Source: Fundidesulfovibrio putealis DSM 16056
Lineage (GTDB): Bacteria > Desulfobacterota > Desulfovibrionia > Desulfovibrionales > Desulfovibrionaceae
Length of the DNA: 64,000 bases
Reading direction: 5' to 3'
Assembly: GCF_000429325.1 (NCBI RefSeq)
Contig: NZ_AUBQ01000014.1
Span: forward strand, 184,817 to 248,816
Within the stretch, counting starts at the first letter, position 1. Every line of letters begins with the position of its first letter. The notes beneath the pieces were generated by a model. That model searched no databases. It saw nothing but the letters and a program-made list of their open reading frames with translations, and was not told where the DNA came from. Below, one piece after another: positions 24,373 through 33,028 of the stretch. The translations under genes were made by a program, and so were the position numbers.

Positions 24373-26235
24373 TCAATCCAGCTCGTATTCGGTCATCCAG
24401 TCGGAATCCTCGGGCAGGGGCGGCTGTTCGCCCTTGGCGAAAAGGCAGTCGCCCATCACCAGATAGTCCATCTCGGTGCGCATGAAGCAGCGGTAGGCGT
24501 CGGAAGGCGTGCACACGATGGGCTCGCCGCGCACGTTGAAGCTGGTGTTCACGATCACCGCGCAGTTCTGGGTCTGGCGGAAGGTGTCGATGAGCTGCCA
24601 GTAGCGGGGGTTCACGTCCTTGCCGACGCTCTGGATGCGGGCGGAGTAGTCCACGTGGGTGATGGCCGGGAGGTCCGAGCGCTGCACGTAGAGCCGCTCC
24701 CACATGCCGAGTTCGTTGTAGTCGCCTGGCAGGGCCAGCTGGCGATCCTCACTGACCGGGGCCACCAGCAGCATGTAGGGCGAGGGGCGGTCGATCTGGA
24801 AGTACTCGCTGATGGCCTCCTCCATGACGGAGGGGGCGAAGGGGCGGAAGCCCTCGCGGTACTTGATCTTCAGGTTCAGCTTCTTCTGCATGTCGGGGTT
24901 GCGCGGGTCGCCCAGGATGGTGCGGTTGCCGAGCGCGCGCGGACCGTACTCCATGCGCCCCTGGAACCAGCCCACCACGTTGCCCTGGGCCAGAAGCGAG
25001 CAGACCTCGCGGCACAGCGCGTCGAAATCGTCGAACTTGGTGAAGGGCGCATGGCGGCGGGCGGCCACGCGCTTGATGTCGGACAGGGAGAACTCTGGGC
25101 CGAGATAGGCTCCGCGCATGGAGTCCTTGCCGGGGTTCTCGATGACGCGGTCCTTGCCCTTCCAGATGTGCCAGGCGGACAGGGCCGCGCCAAGCGCGCC
25201 GCCGGCGTCGCCGGCGGCGGGCTGAATCCAGACGTCCTTGAAGATGCCTTTGCGCAGGAGCTTGCCGTTGGCAACGCAGTTGAGCGACACGCCGCCTGCC
25301 ATGGTCAGGTATTCGCAGCCGGTCAGGTCCTTGGCGGTCTGGGCCAGGCGCAGCACCACCTCTTCCGTGACCTGCTGGATGGCCAGGGCCATGTCCATGT
25401 ATTCCTGGGTCAGCTCGGTCTCGCTCTCGCGCCGGGGCAGGCCGAAGAGTTTCTCCCAGGCCGCGTCGTTGCACATGCGAAGCCCGGTGGCGTAGGTGAA
25501 GTAGGCCATGTTCAGGAGCATGGAGCCGTCGGGGCGCACGTCCACGAGTTCGTCGTAAATCTTGCGCATATACTCGGCCACGCGCTCGGAGTCGGGGTTG
25601 CCGTAGGGCGCGAGGCCCATGAGCTTGTACTCGCCGGAGTTCACCTTGAAGCCGCAGTAGTAGGTGAAGGCGGAATACAGAAGGCCCAGCGAGTGCGGGA
25701 AATCGAGCTCGCGCAGGAAGGTGATCTCCTTGCCCTTGCCGTGCCCGATGGTGGTGGTGGCCCACTCGCCCACGCCGTCGATGGTCAGGATGGCGGCTTC
25801 CTCGAAGGGCGAGGGGTAGAAGGCGCTGGCCGCGTGAGACAGGTGATGCTCGGGAAAGAGCACCTGGGGCTTGCCGGGGCCGAGCTTGGCGAATTCGTCC
25901 GCGAGCATCTTGCTCATGAACAGCTTTTCCTTGATCCACACCGGCATTGCGGACAGGAAGCTTTTGAGGCCCGAGGGCGCGAACCCGTGGTAGGTCTCCA
26001 GCAGGCGCTCGAACTTGAGGAAGGGCTTGTCGTAGAAGGCCACGGCGGCAAGATCCTTGAAGGCCAGCCCCGCCTCGGCCAGACAGTAGGCCGCGGCGTT
26101 GGTGGGGAAGGACGGGTCGTGCTTTCTGCGGGTGAAGCGTTCCTCGTGGGCGGCGGCCACGATGCGCCCGTCCATGATCAGGGCGGCGGCGGAGTCGTGG
26201 TAGTATGCGGAGATGCCTAGAATGGCCTCGGGCAT
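24373..26235 (-). CDS. NodU/CmcH-family O-carbamoyltransferase
   Basis: 620 residues from the ATG at 26235 (AGGA upstream). N-terminal half: LGISAYYHDSAAALI, AAAHEERFTRRKHD, PEHHLSHAASAFYPSPF, ILTIDGVGEWATT and NSGEYKLMGLAPYG, the features of the Kae1-like carbamoyl-AMP domain with its iron-binding histidines. C-terminal half: MAGGVSLNCVANGKL, GDAGGALGAA, RMEYGPRALGNRTIL, FRPFAPSV and NTSFNVRGEPIV, the YrdC-like part. It moves a carbamoyl group from carbamoyl phosphate to a hydroxyl of a sugar or natural product. DUF5989 and SxtJ-type genes lie just upstream, a common trio. Confidence 0.95.
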   Translation of the reverse strand: MPEAILGISAYYHDSAAALIMDGRIVAAAHEERFTRRKHDPSFPTNAAAYCLAEAGLAFKDLAAVAFYDKPFLKFERLLETYHGFAPSGLKSFLSAMPVWIKEKLFMSKMLADEFAKLGPGKPQVLFPEHHLSHAASAFYPSPFEEAAILTIDGVGEWATTTIGHGKGKEITFLRELDFPHSLGLLYSAFTYYCGFKVNSGEYKLMGLAPYGNPDSERVAEYMRKIYDELVDVRPDGSMLLNMAYFTYATGLRMCNDAAWEKLFGLPRRESETELTQEYMDMALAIQQVTEEVVLRLAQTAKDLTGCEYLTMAGGVSLNCVANGKLLRKGIFKDVWIQPAAGDAGGALGAALSAWHIWKGKDRVIENPGKDSMRGAYLGPEFSLSDIKRVAARRHAPFTKFDDFDALCREVCSLLAQGNVVGWFQGRMEYGPRALGNRTILGDPRNPDMQKKLNLKIKYREGFRPFAPSVMEEAISEYFQIDRPSPYMLLVAPVSEDRQLALPGDYNELGMWERLYVQRSDLPAITHVDYSARIQSVGKDVNPRYWQLIDTFRQTQNCAVIVNTSFNVRGEPIVCTPSDAYRCFMRTEMDYLVMGDCLFAKGEQPPLPEDSDWMTEYELD

Positions 26236-26374
26236 GGCGTATTCCTGCTGAAGAGCGCCGCCGGGGCTGTCAAGCCTTCGGCGGCGCGACTCTCGTTGAT
26301 GTGCTGATTCAAACGCCCGGTACGGCGACGTCTCGTGTTGCGCCCTTGCCGCGAACAAAGCCGCGGGGGAGATC

Positions 26375-26524
26375 CTAGAACAACGTGTAAATGAACGGGG
26401 CGATGGCCGATCCGCTGGTCAGCACGATCAGCACGCCGAAAAGAAGCAGCACCAGGATGATGGGCAGCAGCCAGAATTTCTTGCGGACTCTCAGGAAGCC
26501 CCACAGATCACCGAGAAAGCTCAT
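26375..26524 (-). CDS. DUF5989 small membrane protein
   Basis: 49 residues: a basic, amphipathic start (LWGFLRVRKKFW), one membrane helix (LLPIILVLLLFGVLIVL) and the C-terminal SAIAPFIYTLF that is typical of the family. AGGTGG lies before the ATG. These peptides are found next to SxtJ and NodU-type carbamoyltransferases in many bacteria; the function is unknown. It is easily missed because a longer wrong frame covers it. Confidence 0.85.
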   Translation of the reverse strand: MSFLGDLWGFLRVRKKFWLLPIILVLLLFGVLIVLTSGSAIAPFIYTLF

Positions 26525-26535
26525 GGTATTTCCAC

Positions 26536-26943
26536 CTAATAGGGAGTTTCGATATCTTTGCTGGAAAACTGATGGTCGCGCACGCGAAACACGCTTGCGC
26601 TGTCCTTCTTGAAGCCCCTGGTCTGCATGGAGTCCTTGCCCATGGCGCGGCGCAGAAGCCCCATGGGGGTCAGCACCGTATAGAACACCACGGCCAGGAG
26701 AATCTTGGACATCACGGTGCCCAGGATGTGCGAGAAGCCGAACCAGACTTTGGCGGCGGGCTTGAAGGCCGAAGGCCAGGTCATGTCCAGCACCAGCAGC
26801 AGCAGGCCGTAACCCAGGAAATCCCGCCGATGGCCGAACCAGGCGATCAGCAGACAGATGAGCACCAGGGCCATGCCGGTGTCGCGGGCCTGGGCCTTGC
26901 TGGCCGAGAGCCAATACGAGCCTTTTTGTGCTTTCTGAGTCAT
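26536..26943 (-). CDS. SxtJ-family membrane protein
   Basis: 135 residues with GAGGA before the ATG. Three or four hydrophobic segments (about 23-40, 43-55, 80-95) and motifs such as WFGHRRDFLGYGLLLLVLD, KVWFGFSHILGTVMSKILL and LTPMGLLRRAMGKD fit SxtJ, named from the saxitoxin gene cluster but widely spread. The role is unknown. It lies 11 bases before DUF5989, and DUF5989 lies 140 bases before the carbamoyltransferase, all on one strand, so they are likely one operon, with the SGNH hydrolase gene divergent. Confidence 0.85.
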   Translation of the reverse strand: MTQKAQKGSYWLSASKAQARDTGMALVLICLLIAWFGHRRDFLGYGLLLLVLDMTWPSAFKPAAKVWFGFSHILGTVMSKILLAVVFYTVLTPMGLLRRAMGKDSMQTRGFKKDSASVFRVRDHQFSSKDIETPY

Positions 26944-27137
26944 GTATTCCTCATTTCAAACGCCGGAAGAATGCCAGACGGGCCAATCCTGGGCAATACT
27001 AATTTTTCGAGGCATTATCCCGGCGAACTGCCCGAGGCTGGCAGCAGAGCAGATTCATCCTTCAGTTGAACCGGAGCAGCTTGAATCTATCAGAGGCGGC
27101 ACTTGACCAGCATGCCTTTTATTTGCGAGAATACCGT

Positions 27138-28163
27138 ATGGGGATCCTGCTTACTGTCGGCATTTTTTACATTGTCGCGCACATTTTGGTCTTCCTTCCC
27201 GCAGCGAGGAGGTCTTTTCCCAGACTTTGCCAGAATGCTGCTTCAGTTTTTCTCGTGTGCGACTCCATGCTGGCGGGCGTGCTCCTGCTTGAACTCTATT
27301 TCGCAGCAATCCACGACCAATCCGACGGCTTCAACCTGACGCGTTCCGGCCGCCAATGGTTCGAACGCCACTGGAAGCCGGTCAATTCCCTGGGCTACCG
27401 CGACGCCGAACCCGCAGCTCCCGCCCCGGGCCAGAGAACCGTCATGATCCTGGGCGACTCCTTCGCAGCCGGACACGGCATCGAACGGGCCGAGAACCGT
27501 TTCTCGAACGTGGCCGCCCGCGCGCTGGGGCCGGGCTGGAAGGTGTACAACGTGTCCCAGCCCGGATGGGACACCGTGGACGAGGCCAAGGCCATGCGCG
27601 CCTTCCCGGTGAAGCCCGACGTGGTCGTGCTGTGCTACTACCTGAACGACATCTTCCATGCCGCGAACGAGGCGAAATACCCCCTGACCTTTTCCGTGAA
27701 TCTACCCACGGGCTTCATGAAGGAGCTCGTCGGGGTGTCCGCCCTGGCCGACTACGCATACTGGCGTCTGGCGCGCGGCGGCAATCTCTCGGGCGGAGCC
27801 GGAACCTTCTGGGACACGCTGAAGGGGGCCTATGCCGATCCGGCGGTCTGGGGCATCCACGCCAAGGCCCTGGAGGACATCGCCGCCTATTGCCGGGAGA
27901 ACCGCATCACCCTGGTGGCCGTGGTGTTCCCCATGCTCCAGGCTCCGGCCGAGAGCGCCCCCATCACCGGCAAGGTGGCCGGAGCCCTGGCCGCCATGGG
28001 AGCGGACGTGATCGACCTGACGCCAGCGATGCAGGGCCGCCCCGCCCGCGAACTGGTGGTGAACACCCTGGACGCGCACCCCAACGAGGCCGTGCATCGC
28101 CAAGTGGGCGAGATGCTGGCCGGGCGCATGCACACCCTGGAAGCGTCTCTCTCGCCGCGCTGA
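27138..28163 (+). CDS. membrane-anchored SGNH/GDSL-like hydrolase
   Basis: 341 residues if it starts at the ATG at 27138; a TTG at 27066 would add 24 residues, and neither has a good ribosome binding site. Two hydrophobic helices occur near 3-20 and 36-55. The SGNH domain has block I GDSFAAGHG with Ser 108, then QPGWDTVDEAK, YYLNDIFHA with the block-III Asn, and the closing DAHPNEAVH with Asp 312 and His 314. Such enzymes remove or transfer acyl groups on glycans or lipids. It is divergent from the SxtJ / DUF5989 / carbamoyltransferase genes, a recurrent neighbourhood that suggests joint work on one surface molecule. Confidence 0.85.
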   Translation: MGILLTVGIFYIVAHILVFLPAARRSFPRLCQNAASVFLVCDSMLAGVLLLELYFAAIHDQSDGFNLTRSGRQWFERHWKPVNSLGYRDAEPAAPAPGQRTVMILGDSFAAGHGIERAENRFSNVAARALGPGWKVYNVSQPGWDTVDEAKAMRAFPVKPDVVVLCYYLNDIFHAANEAKYPLTFSVNLPTGFMKELVGVSALADYAYWRLARGGNLSGGAGTFWDTLKGAYADPAVWGIHAKALEDIAAYCRENRITLVAVVFPMLQAPAESAPITGKVAGALAAMGADVIDLTPAMQGRPARELVVNTLDAHPNEAVHRQVGEMLAGRMHTLEASLSPR

Positions 28164-28410
28164 CCGCGCCAAGCTGCTCCATCCCGTCCATGCGGGCCGG
28201 TTCGTCCCGGCCTCGCCATGGATTCATCCGCCTCCTGTCCGACACTCGTCGACAGGGCGCTGACCGTCCGCGAAGCACCCGCCCCATTCAGACTTCCGCA
28301 GTCCTGCATCACGATTCCCGATAACATCCGCCCCCCTCCATCCTGACAAGCGATTGGCCTGGAACGCTCCCTCCGGTGTAACGTGCCGGAAATTCATGAC
28401 GGAGCAGGCG

Positions 28411-28851
28411 ATGAAGAGGACCAGGACCATCACTATTCTGGCCAGAACGGCCCTCGCCCTGGCGTTCCTGGTAGCCGGGGCCATCAAGCTCACCCGTCCG
28501 GAAGTCTTCGCCGTGACCATCAAGGCCTTCGGCATCGTCCCCGACGCGGTCATCGGGCCGCTCTCCATCGGCCTGCCGGTGCTGGAAGTCGCGGCGGCGC
28601 TGCTGCTTCTCTTCAATCGTCGTCCGGGGCTGGAAATGGTTACGGCCCTGCTGCTCCTGTTCGTGGCCATCCTGGCCTACGCCCTGCGCATGGGCCTGGA
28701 CATCGACTGCGGCTGCTACGGCCCCTCCGACCCGGAGCGCGAGGCCTTCGGCTCCATCCGTCAGGCTTTATGGCGCGACGCGGCAATGCTTTGCTGTGCG
28801 GCCTTTCTTTTCTGGCGCAGACGCTTTGTTCCACAAACACTCGAACCGTGA
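28411..28851 (+). CDS. MauE/DoxX-like redox membrane protein
   Basis: 146 residues from the ATG at 28411 (GGAG upstream; 28396 is an alternative ATG). Four helices: about 7-25, 45-67, 72-90 and 115-135. The motif DIDCGCYG between helices three and four is the CXC hallmark of MauE proteins, which help form disulfides or pass reducing power across the membrane. It lies 12 bases before the rhodanese gene, so the pair form an operon, and a thiol or persulfide relay across the membrane is possible (inference). Confidence 0.82.
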   Translation: MKRTRTITILARTALALAFLVAGAIKLTRPEVFAVTIKAFGIVPDAVIGPLSIGLPVLEVAAALLLLFNRRPGLEMVTALLLLFVAILAYALRMGLDIDCGCYGPSDPEREAFGSIRQALWRDAAMLCCAAFLFWRRRFVPQTLEP

Positions 28852-28863
28852 GGAGGCTCTCTG

Positions 28864-29391
28864 ATGGCGTTTCGTTTTTTCCTGGCACTGGTGATGGCTG
28901 CCGCCCTGCTGGCGGCGAACGTGGCCGGTTCCTACGCGAAGGACATGTTCGAGGAGGAAGTGGACAAGGAAGCCGTGTCCGTGAAGCTGGCGCGCGAGGC
29001 CGTGGCCGGAGGCTACCCGCTGGTCACCGTGGACGAGCTCAAGAAGATGGTGGACGAGAAGAAGCCCATGCTGATCGTGGACACCATGCCCTACGAGGCC
29101 AGCTTCAAGAAGGAGCACATCCCCGGCGCATTGAGCTTCGAGTTCCCCATCGAGCCCCTGGCCCAGTGGGACCCGGCCAAGACCGGCGGCAAGTCCCAGG
29201 CTGATTTCGAGAAGCTGCTCGGACCCGACAAGGGCAAGCTGATCGTGTTCTACTGCGGCTTCGTCAAGTGCACCCGCAGCCACAACGGAGCCATCTGGGC
29301 CAAGAAGCTGGGCTACACCAACGTGGTGCGCCTGCCCGGCGGCATCTATGCCTGGAAGGGCGCCAAGTTCCCCGCCGAAGAAGTGAAATAA
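28864..29391 (+). CDS. exported rhodanese-like protein
   Basis: 175 residues with a signal peptide (1-25, ending GSYAKD). The rhodanese domain has LVTVDELKKMVDEKKPMLIVDTMP, PGALSFEF and the active loop YCGFVKCTRSHNGA with the catalytic cysteine, then PGGIYAWKGA. AGGAGG precedes the ATG. It would bind sulfane sulfur as a persulfide in the periplasm, useful in sulfur-metabolising bacteria. The extra Cys five residues after the active Cys is worth noting. It is paired with the MauE-like protein and followed by a strong terminator. Confidence 0.9.
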   Translation: MAFRFFLALVMAAALLAANVAGSYAKDMFEEEVDKEAVSVKLAREAVAGGYPLVTVDELKKMVDEKKPMLIVDTMPYEASFKKEHIPGALSFEFPIEPLAQWDPAKTGGKSQADFEKLLGPDKGKLIVFYCGFVKCTRSHNGAIWAKKLGYTNVVRLPGGIYAWKGAKFPAEEVK

Positions 29392-29467
29392 CTCCCGGCT
29401 GAGCACCTGACAGACCGCAGAGGCAGCGACTCTTGCAGCCTGTAACAGGCTCGCTGGCATGCCCTGG

Positions 29468-29519
29468 AAAAAGCCAAACCCGATGCGTCGTCGGCACGCG
29501 CGCGGGTTTGGCTTTTTTT
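29468..29519 (+). terminator. terminator of the MauE-rhodanese operon
   Basis: AAGCCAAACCCG / CGGGTTTGGCTT stem followed by seven T residues. Confidence 0.92.
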
Positions 29520-29621
29520 CGCACAGCGGGGAATATTTTCAACAAAACACTAAAGTTTGCCCCCCCACGAACCGATAAGACCAGCGACACGGGATGATAT
29601 CGTCTTCCTGGGGAGGTGGGC

Positions 29622-29855
29622 ATGACTATCGACAACAGCGGCATGTCGGGGATTTCCGGCAGTTCCGGCACGATGACCATGGACAACAAGACCGCCAAGC
29701 AGCTCTTCGGGGCTGGCGTGGTGAAAACGACGCTGGACTACATGAACTCCGACCCGAACGGATCGTCCGGCAAGAACGCAGACTACGATTTCCAGACCAA
29801 GGTCCTCGAAGGCGGCATGATGGCCAAGGGGATGATGGTCAAGGGAAAGGTCTAG
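29622..29855 (+). CDS. small Gly/Ser/Met-rich protein, unknown
   Basis: 77 residues from the ATG at 29622 with GGGGAGG upstream. The start MTIDNSGMSGISGSSGTMT is low in complexity, and the end is MMAKGMMVKGKV. No domain, signal peptide or membrane segment. It has its own ribosome binding site and terminator, so it is probably a real gene. Nine methionines in 77 residues is high. I do not recognise it. Confidence 0.65.
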   Translation: MTIDNSGMSGISGSSGTMTMDNKTAKQLFGAGVVKTTLDYMNSDPNGSSGKNADYDFQTKVLEGGMMAKGMMVKGKV

Positions 29856-29880
29856 CCTGACGATGCTTCTGAACGCCAAC

Positions 29881-29921
29881 GCGCCGGTTCCGGGTCGATC
29901 CCGAACCGGCGCGTTCGTTTT
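29881..29921 (+). terminator. terminator after the 29622 gene
   Basis: GCGCCGGTTCGGG-type arms (GCGCCGGTTCCGGG / CCCGAACCGGCGC) followed by TTCGTTTT. Confidence 0.85.
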
Positions 29922-30076
29922 GGCGCTTCCTCTAGGACGCGCCGCGTAAGACCGGCGCGGGAGGGCGTCCCCGGCGCGTTTGCAAACCGTGAACGTTGCT
30001 GGTAATTCCCGCTCGCACGACAGCACCCGCTCCAGGGCGCGCACACTCGCCAGATGCGCGCCGGAGCATTCACGCC

Positions 30077-30682
30077 ATGCCCATGCACGATACTTCAAAC
30101 CGCCCGGCCAGGCTCCTCGGACTCCTTTTCTGGGGATGGGTGACGGCGCTCGCCCTGTTCACGCTCTCAGCACACATCACGGCGTCTCGCGGCGGGTCGC
30201 AGTCCCTCCCGTCCGGGAGCGTCCTCCTCATGGAGAATGCAGCAAAGGCCCTTGCCGCCATCCAGGCCCAGGACGGGGCGTTCCCGCCCAGCGCGGGCGC
30301 GTGGCTGGCCCTCTTCCCCGAGGACATGGCCGGGCAAAGCCCCGCCGCCCTCCGTGACGCCCTGAGCCGCGCCAAGCCCTGGAGCGGCGTCCCTGGATCC
30401 GCCCTGATCTACAGGTCCGACGGCAAGGATTACAAGCTCGTCTGGCACAAGCCCGGCAACTGCAACGACCTGCACGCCATCAGCCCCGGTCTGGTGGACC
30501 CGGTGCGCACCACCTACTCCCGGAGCATGATCGCGGGCGGCTGGACGGTCACCGACCCGAACGAGCGGACCGTTGCGCCGCTGAAGAGTCCCATGGTCAA
30601 ACCCGACCCCGCGATCCTCGACCCGCTTTTCGGGGAGTGCTGGGCCTGGGGCGTCTGGACGCCGGGAGCGGTCTTCTGGTGA
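30077..30682 (+). CDS. single-pass membrane protein, unknown
   Basis: 201 residues from the ATG at 30077 (30083 is also possible). One helix near residues 13-33 anchors it, and the remainder is likely outside the cytoplasm, with a layout (short N-terminal stub, long helix, then AAKALAAIQAQDG) a little like a pseudopilin, but the pilin cleavage signature is not there. Two cysteines, CNDLHA and GECWAWGVW. It lies 16 bases before the glycosyltransferase gene and is probably cotranscribed. No family recognised. Confidence 0.6.
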   Translation: MPMHDTSNRPARLLGLLFWGWVTALALFTLSAHITASRGGSQSLPSGSVLLMENAAKALAAIQAQDGAFPPSAGAWLALFPEDMAGQSPAALRDALSRAKPWSGVPGSALIYRSDGKDYKLVWHKPGNCNDLHAISPGLVDPVRTTYSRSMIAGGWTVTDPNERTVAPLKSPMVKPDPAILDPLFGECWAWGVWTPGAVFW

Positions 30683-30698
30683 TGACGGCGGCCCCGCC

Positions 30699-32987
30699 AT
30701 GCTAGCCGAAACCATCCACGGCCTTGCCGGGACGCTGCGCGCCCTGTGGACCCTCGCGCCTCTTTGGCAGGGGCTCGCATGCCTGGGCCTGCTGGCCGCC
30801 ATCTGGAGCGGGCTGCGCTCTACCCTGGAGACGCGGGAGCTTGCGGTGCGGACGCCTTCCCCACGCCTTTTCGCGCCGTTCGCGCTGACGCTCGCTGCCA
30901 TCACCGCGCTGGGCCTGTGCCTTCGCCTCTACGGGCGCGACGCCCTGCCCTACTGGTGGGACGAGCTCCTGGCGGTCTGGATGTCCCAGGCGGACCTGCC
31001 GGTCATCCTGCGATCGCTGTTCACGCCTGCTGCTCCGGCCAGCGACTTCACCCCGCCGCTGTTCTATCTCCTCCTGCACGGCTGGCGCGCCCTGTTCGGA
31101 GACGCCGAAGGCGCGCTGCGCCTGATGACGGCCCTCCTCTCCACCCTGTCCATTCCGCTCGCCGCACTGCTGGGGCGCAGGCTCTTCTCAGCGCGCGCGG
31201 GCCTCACGGCGGCGCTGCTGCTGTGCATCTCTCCCCCGGCGATATTCTACGCCCAGCAGATCCGCTGCTACGCGCTGCTTGGGACCCTGGCCTTGGCCGC
31301 CGCGCTCTGCGCGCTGCGGGCGCAGGAGACCGGGCGGGCCAGGGACGCGGCGCTGCTGGCCGCCACCGGCACGCTGTTTCTGTACACGCATTACGTGGCC
31401 TCCTGGCTGTGGCTGGGCATGGGCGCGGCCACCCTGGCCGCATCGGGGGGGGGATTGCTGCCGCTCTGGGGCGCTGCCTGGGCGCTGCGGGCCAGGATGA
31501 TCGCAGGAGCGTCCGCCGCCTGCATCGCGGCCTTCGCCCTGGCGTGGCTGTGCCCGTATTTCGATCCGCCCCTCTTGCGCGACGGCGAAAGCCTCTGGCC
31601 CGTGGCGCTGGCTGCGCTGCTGGCTCTGACCCTGCTGGCCTCGCGCCCCTGGACCGGGCAGGCCCGGCCCCGGCTGAAGGCCACGCTGGCCCTGGCCGCC
31701 GCGTTCGCGCTCCCGGCCCTGCTGCTCAGTTTGTGGATGCTGCCCTCGGGGGTCCTCAGGGTCATCGGAGGCGCGGGATCGAGGATTCCCGGCAGCTACG
31801 GCTTTCCGGAGTTCGCGCGCATGCTGGCGGAGTTCTCCGGCCCGCAGGCCATTCAGGACCCCGGCATGGCTGGCCTGGGTCTGTTCCTCGTGCTGTCCGG
31901 GTTGTTCCTGGCCTGCGTGTCGCGCCCCCGGCAGGCCGCCCTGATTCTGGGATGGGCGGGGTTTCCCATGGCAATGGCCATGGCCGTGCAGAACCCGTCC
32001 ATGAATCTGGTGCGCTACCTCATCGCCACGCTGCCTGCGGTGCTGCTGCTCATGGCCGTGGCCCTGTGCGGCGCGTGCGACGGGCTGGCGCGTCTGCTGG
32101 GCAAAGCGGCGGACGTCTTTCCCGCCCGGCTCTCCGCAGCTGTCCGACTGGGCGCGCCGCTGGTTCTTGGCGCGGGCCTTTTGGGCTATCCAGCGTACAC
32201 CGCCACGCAGTTCCCGACCACCAGGGCCAACATCGAGAACTACCCCGCCGTGGCGGCCCGGCTGGCCCAGGAGCCATCCTTCCTGCTGGTGAGCGAATCT
32301 CCCAACCTGACGCGCGCCGTATCCTGGTACCTGGACCGCCAGGGCAGGCCGTCCGTGACCATAACCCCGGACAGCCCGAGGCTGGCCGTGGTGAACACCT
32401 TCCTGGACGGACGCCTCTGGCACGCGCAAGCCGCGCAGGAGCTGGGCCTTGAGAACGCGGCCCCACTCTCAGGGCCGTTCGGCGAGATCGCCCTCATGGC
32501 CCTGAAAAGCCAACCGGTAGGGCGGGAAGTCGTCACGGGCGAAATCCGCCTGGAGGGACCGGCCTTGCGGGACGCCCTGGTCCAGGGCCGGGACGTCGCG
32601 TTTGCGGGCGGGCATTCGGGAGGGCTGGTGACGCTCTACAAGAAACGTCCGGGCCGGGCCGTTTTCCTGCTGCGCCATGACGAGGCGTGGTCCGGCCGTC
32701 TGGCCGCGACCCTGGACGGCATAGTGGCCGGGCCTGGGAGCTTCGTGCGGGCCACGGTCAGGACGGCGGGCGACGACGGATGGAGCGCGGTGCTGGAGCT
32801 TCGCGAGAGCGGCGTGTCGGCGGGCGGCGCGGCGCTGCCCAAGGGGTCGGTCCTGGAATTCGAACTGCCCCGCGAGTTGCCGCCCGGCCTCGTGGAAATC
32901 GAGGTCCTCATGCACGACGACAACTCCGGGGTCATCTATTCGAGCAACGCGGTGCTGCGTTCGCTCACGCTGCGCTGCGTTCAGTAA
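30699..32987 (+). CDS. GT39/PMT-type membrane glycosyltransferase
   Basis: 762 residues with about eleven membrane helices. The first outside loop holds YWWDELLAVWM, the Asp-Glu of lipid-linked sugar transferases of the GT-C fold, and a later loop has SPPAIFYAQQIRCYALLGTL, which matches the conserved loop of PMT_2 proteins. A soluble C-terminal domain of about 230 residues (from about 525) is probably outside. Such enzymes move a sugar from a polyprenyl phosphate to an acceptor such as lipid A, a protein or a glycan. Acceptor not known. No strong ribosome binding site; the gene seems coupled to the preceding one. Confidence 0.82.
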   Translation: MLAETIHGLAGTLRALWTLAPLWQGLACLGLLAAIWSGLRSTLETRELAVRTPSPRLFAPFALTLAAITALGLCLRLYGRDALPYWWDELLAVWMSQADLPVILRSLFTPAAPASDFTPPLFYLLLHGWRALFGDAEGALRLMTALLSTLSIPLAALLGRRLFSARAGLTAALLLCISPPAIFYAQQIRCYALLGTLALAAALCALRAQETGRARDAALLAATGTLFLYTHYVASWLWLGMGAATLAASGGGLLPLWGAAWALRARMIAGASAACIAAFALAWLCPYFDPPLLRDGESLWPVALAALLALTLLASRPWTGQARPRLKATLALAAAFALPALLLSLWMLPSGVLRVIGGAGSRIPGSYGFPEFARMLAEFSGPQAIQDPGMAGLGLFLVLSGLFLACVSRPRQAALILGWAGFPMAMAMAVQNPSMNLVRYLIATLPAVLLLMAVALCGACDGLARLLGKAADVFPARLSAAVRLGAPLVLGAGLLGYPAYTATQFPTTRANIENYPAVAARLAQEPSFLLVSESPNLTRAVSWYLDRQGRPSVTITPDSPRLAVVNTFLDGRLWHAQAAQELGLENAAPLSGPFGEIALMALKSQPVGREVVTGEIRLEGPALRDALVQGRDVAFAGGHSGGLVTLYKKRPGRAVFLLRHDEAWSGRLAATLDGIVAGPGSFVRATVRTAGDDGWSAVLELRESGVSAGGAALPKGSVLEFELPRELPPGLVEIEVLMHDDNSGVIYSSNAVLRSLTLRCVQ

Positions 32988-33028
32988 ACTCTTCTCGCTG
33001 TGGCGTCCTCAAACTCCGGGACGCGTCG

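Noticed and set aside
24364..26220. 618-residue plus-strand frame
   Set aside because: Antisense of the carbamoyltransferase gene.
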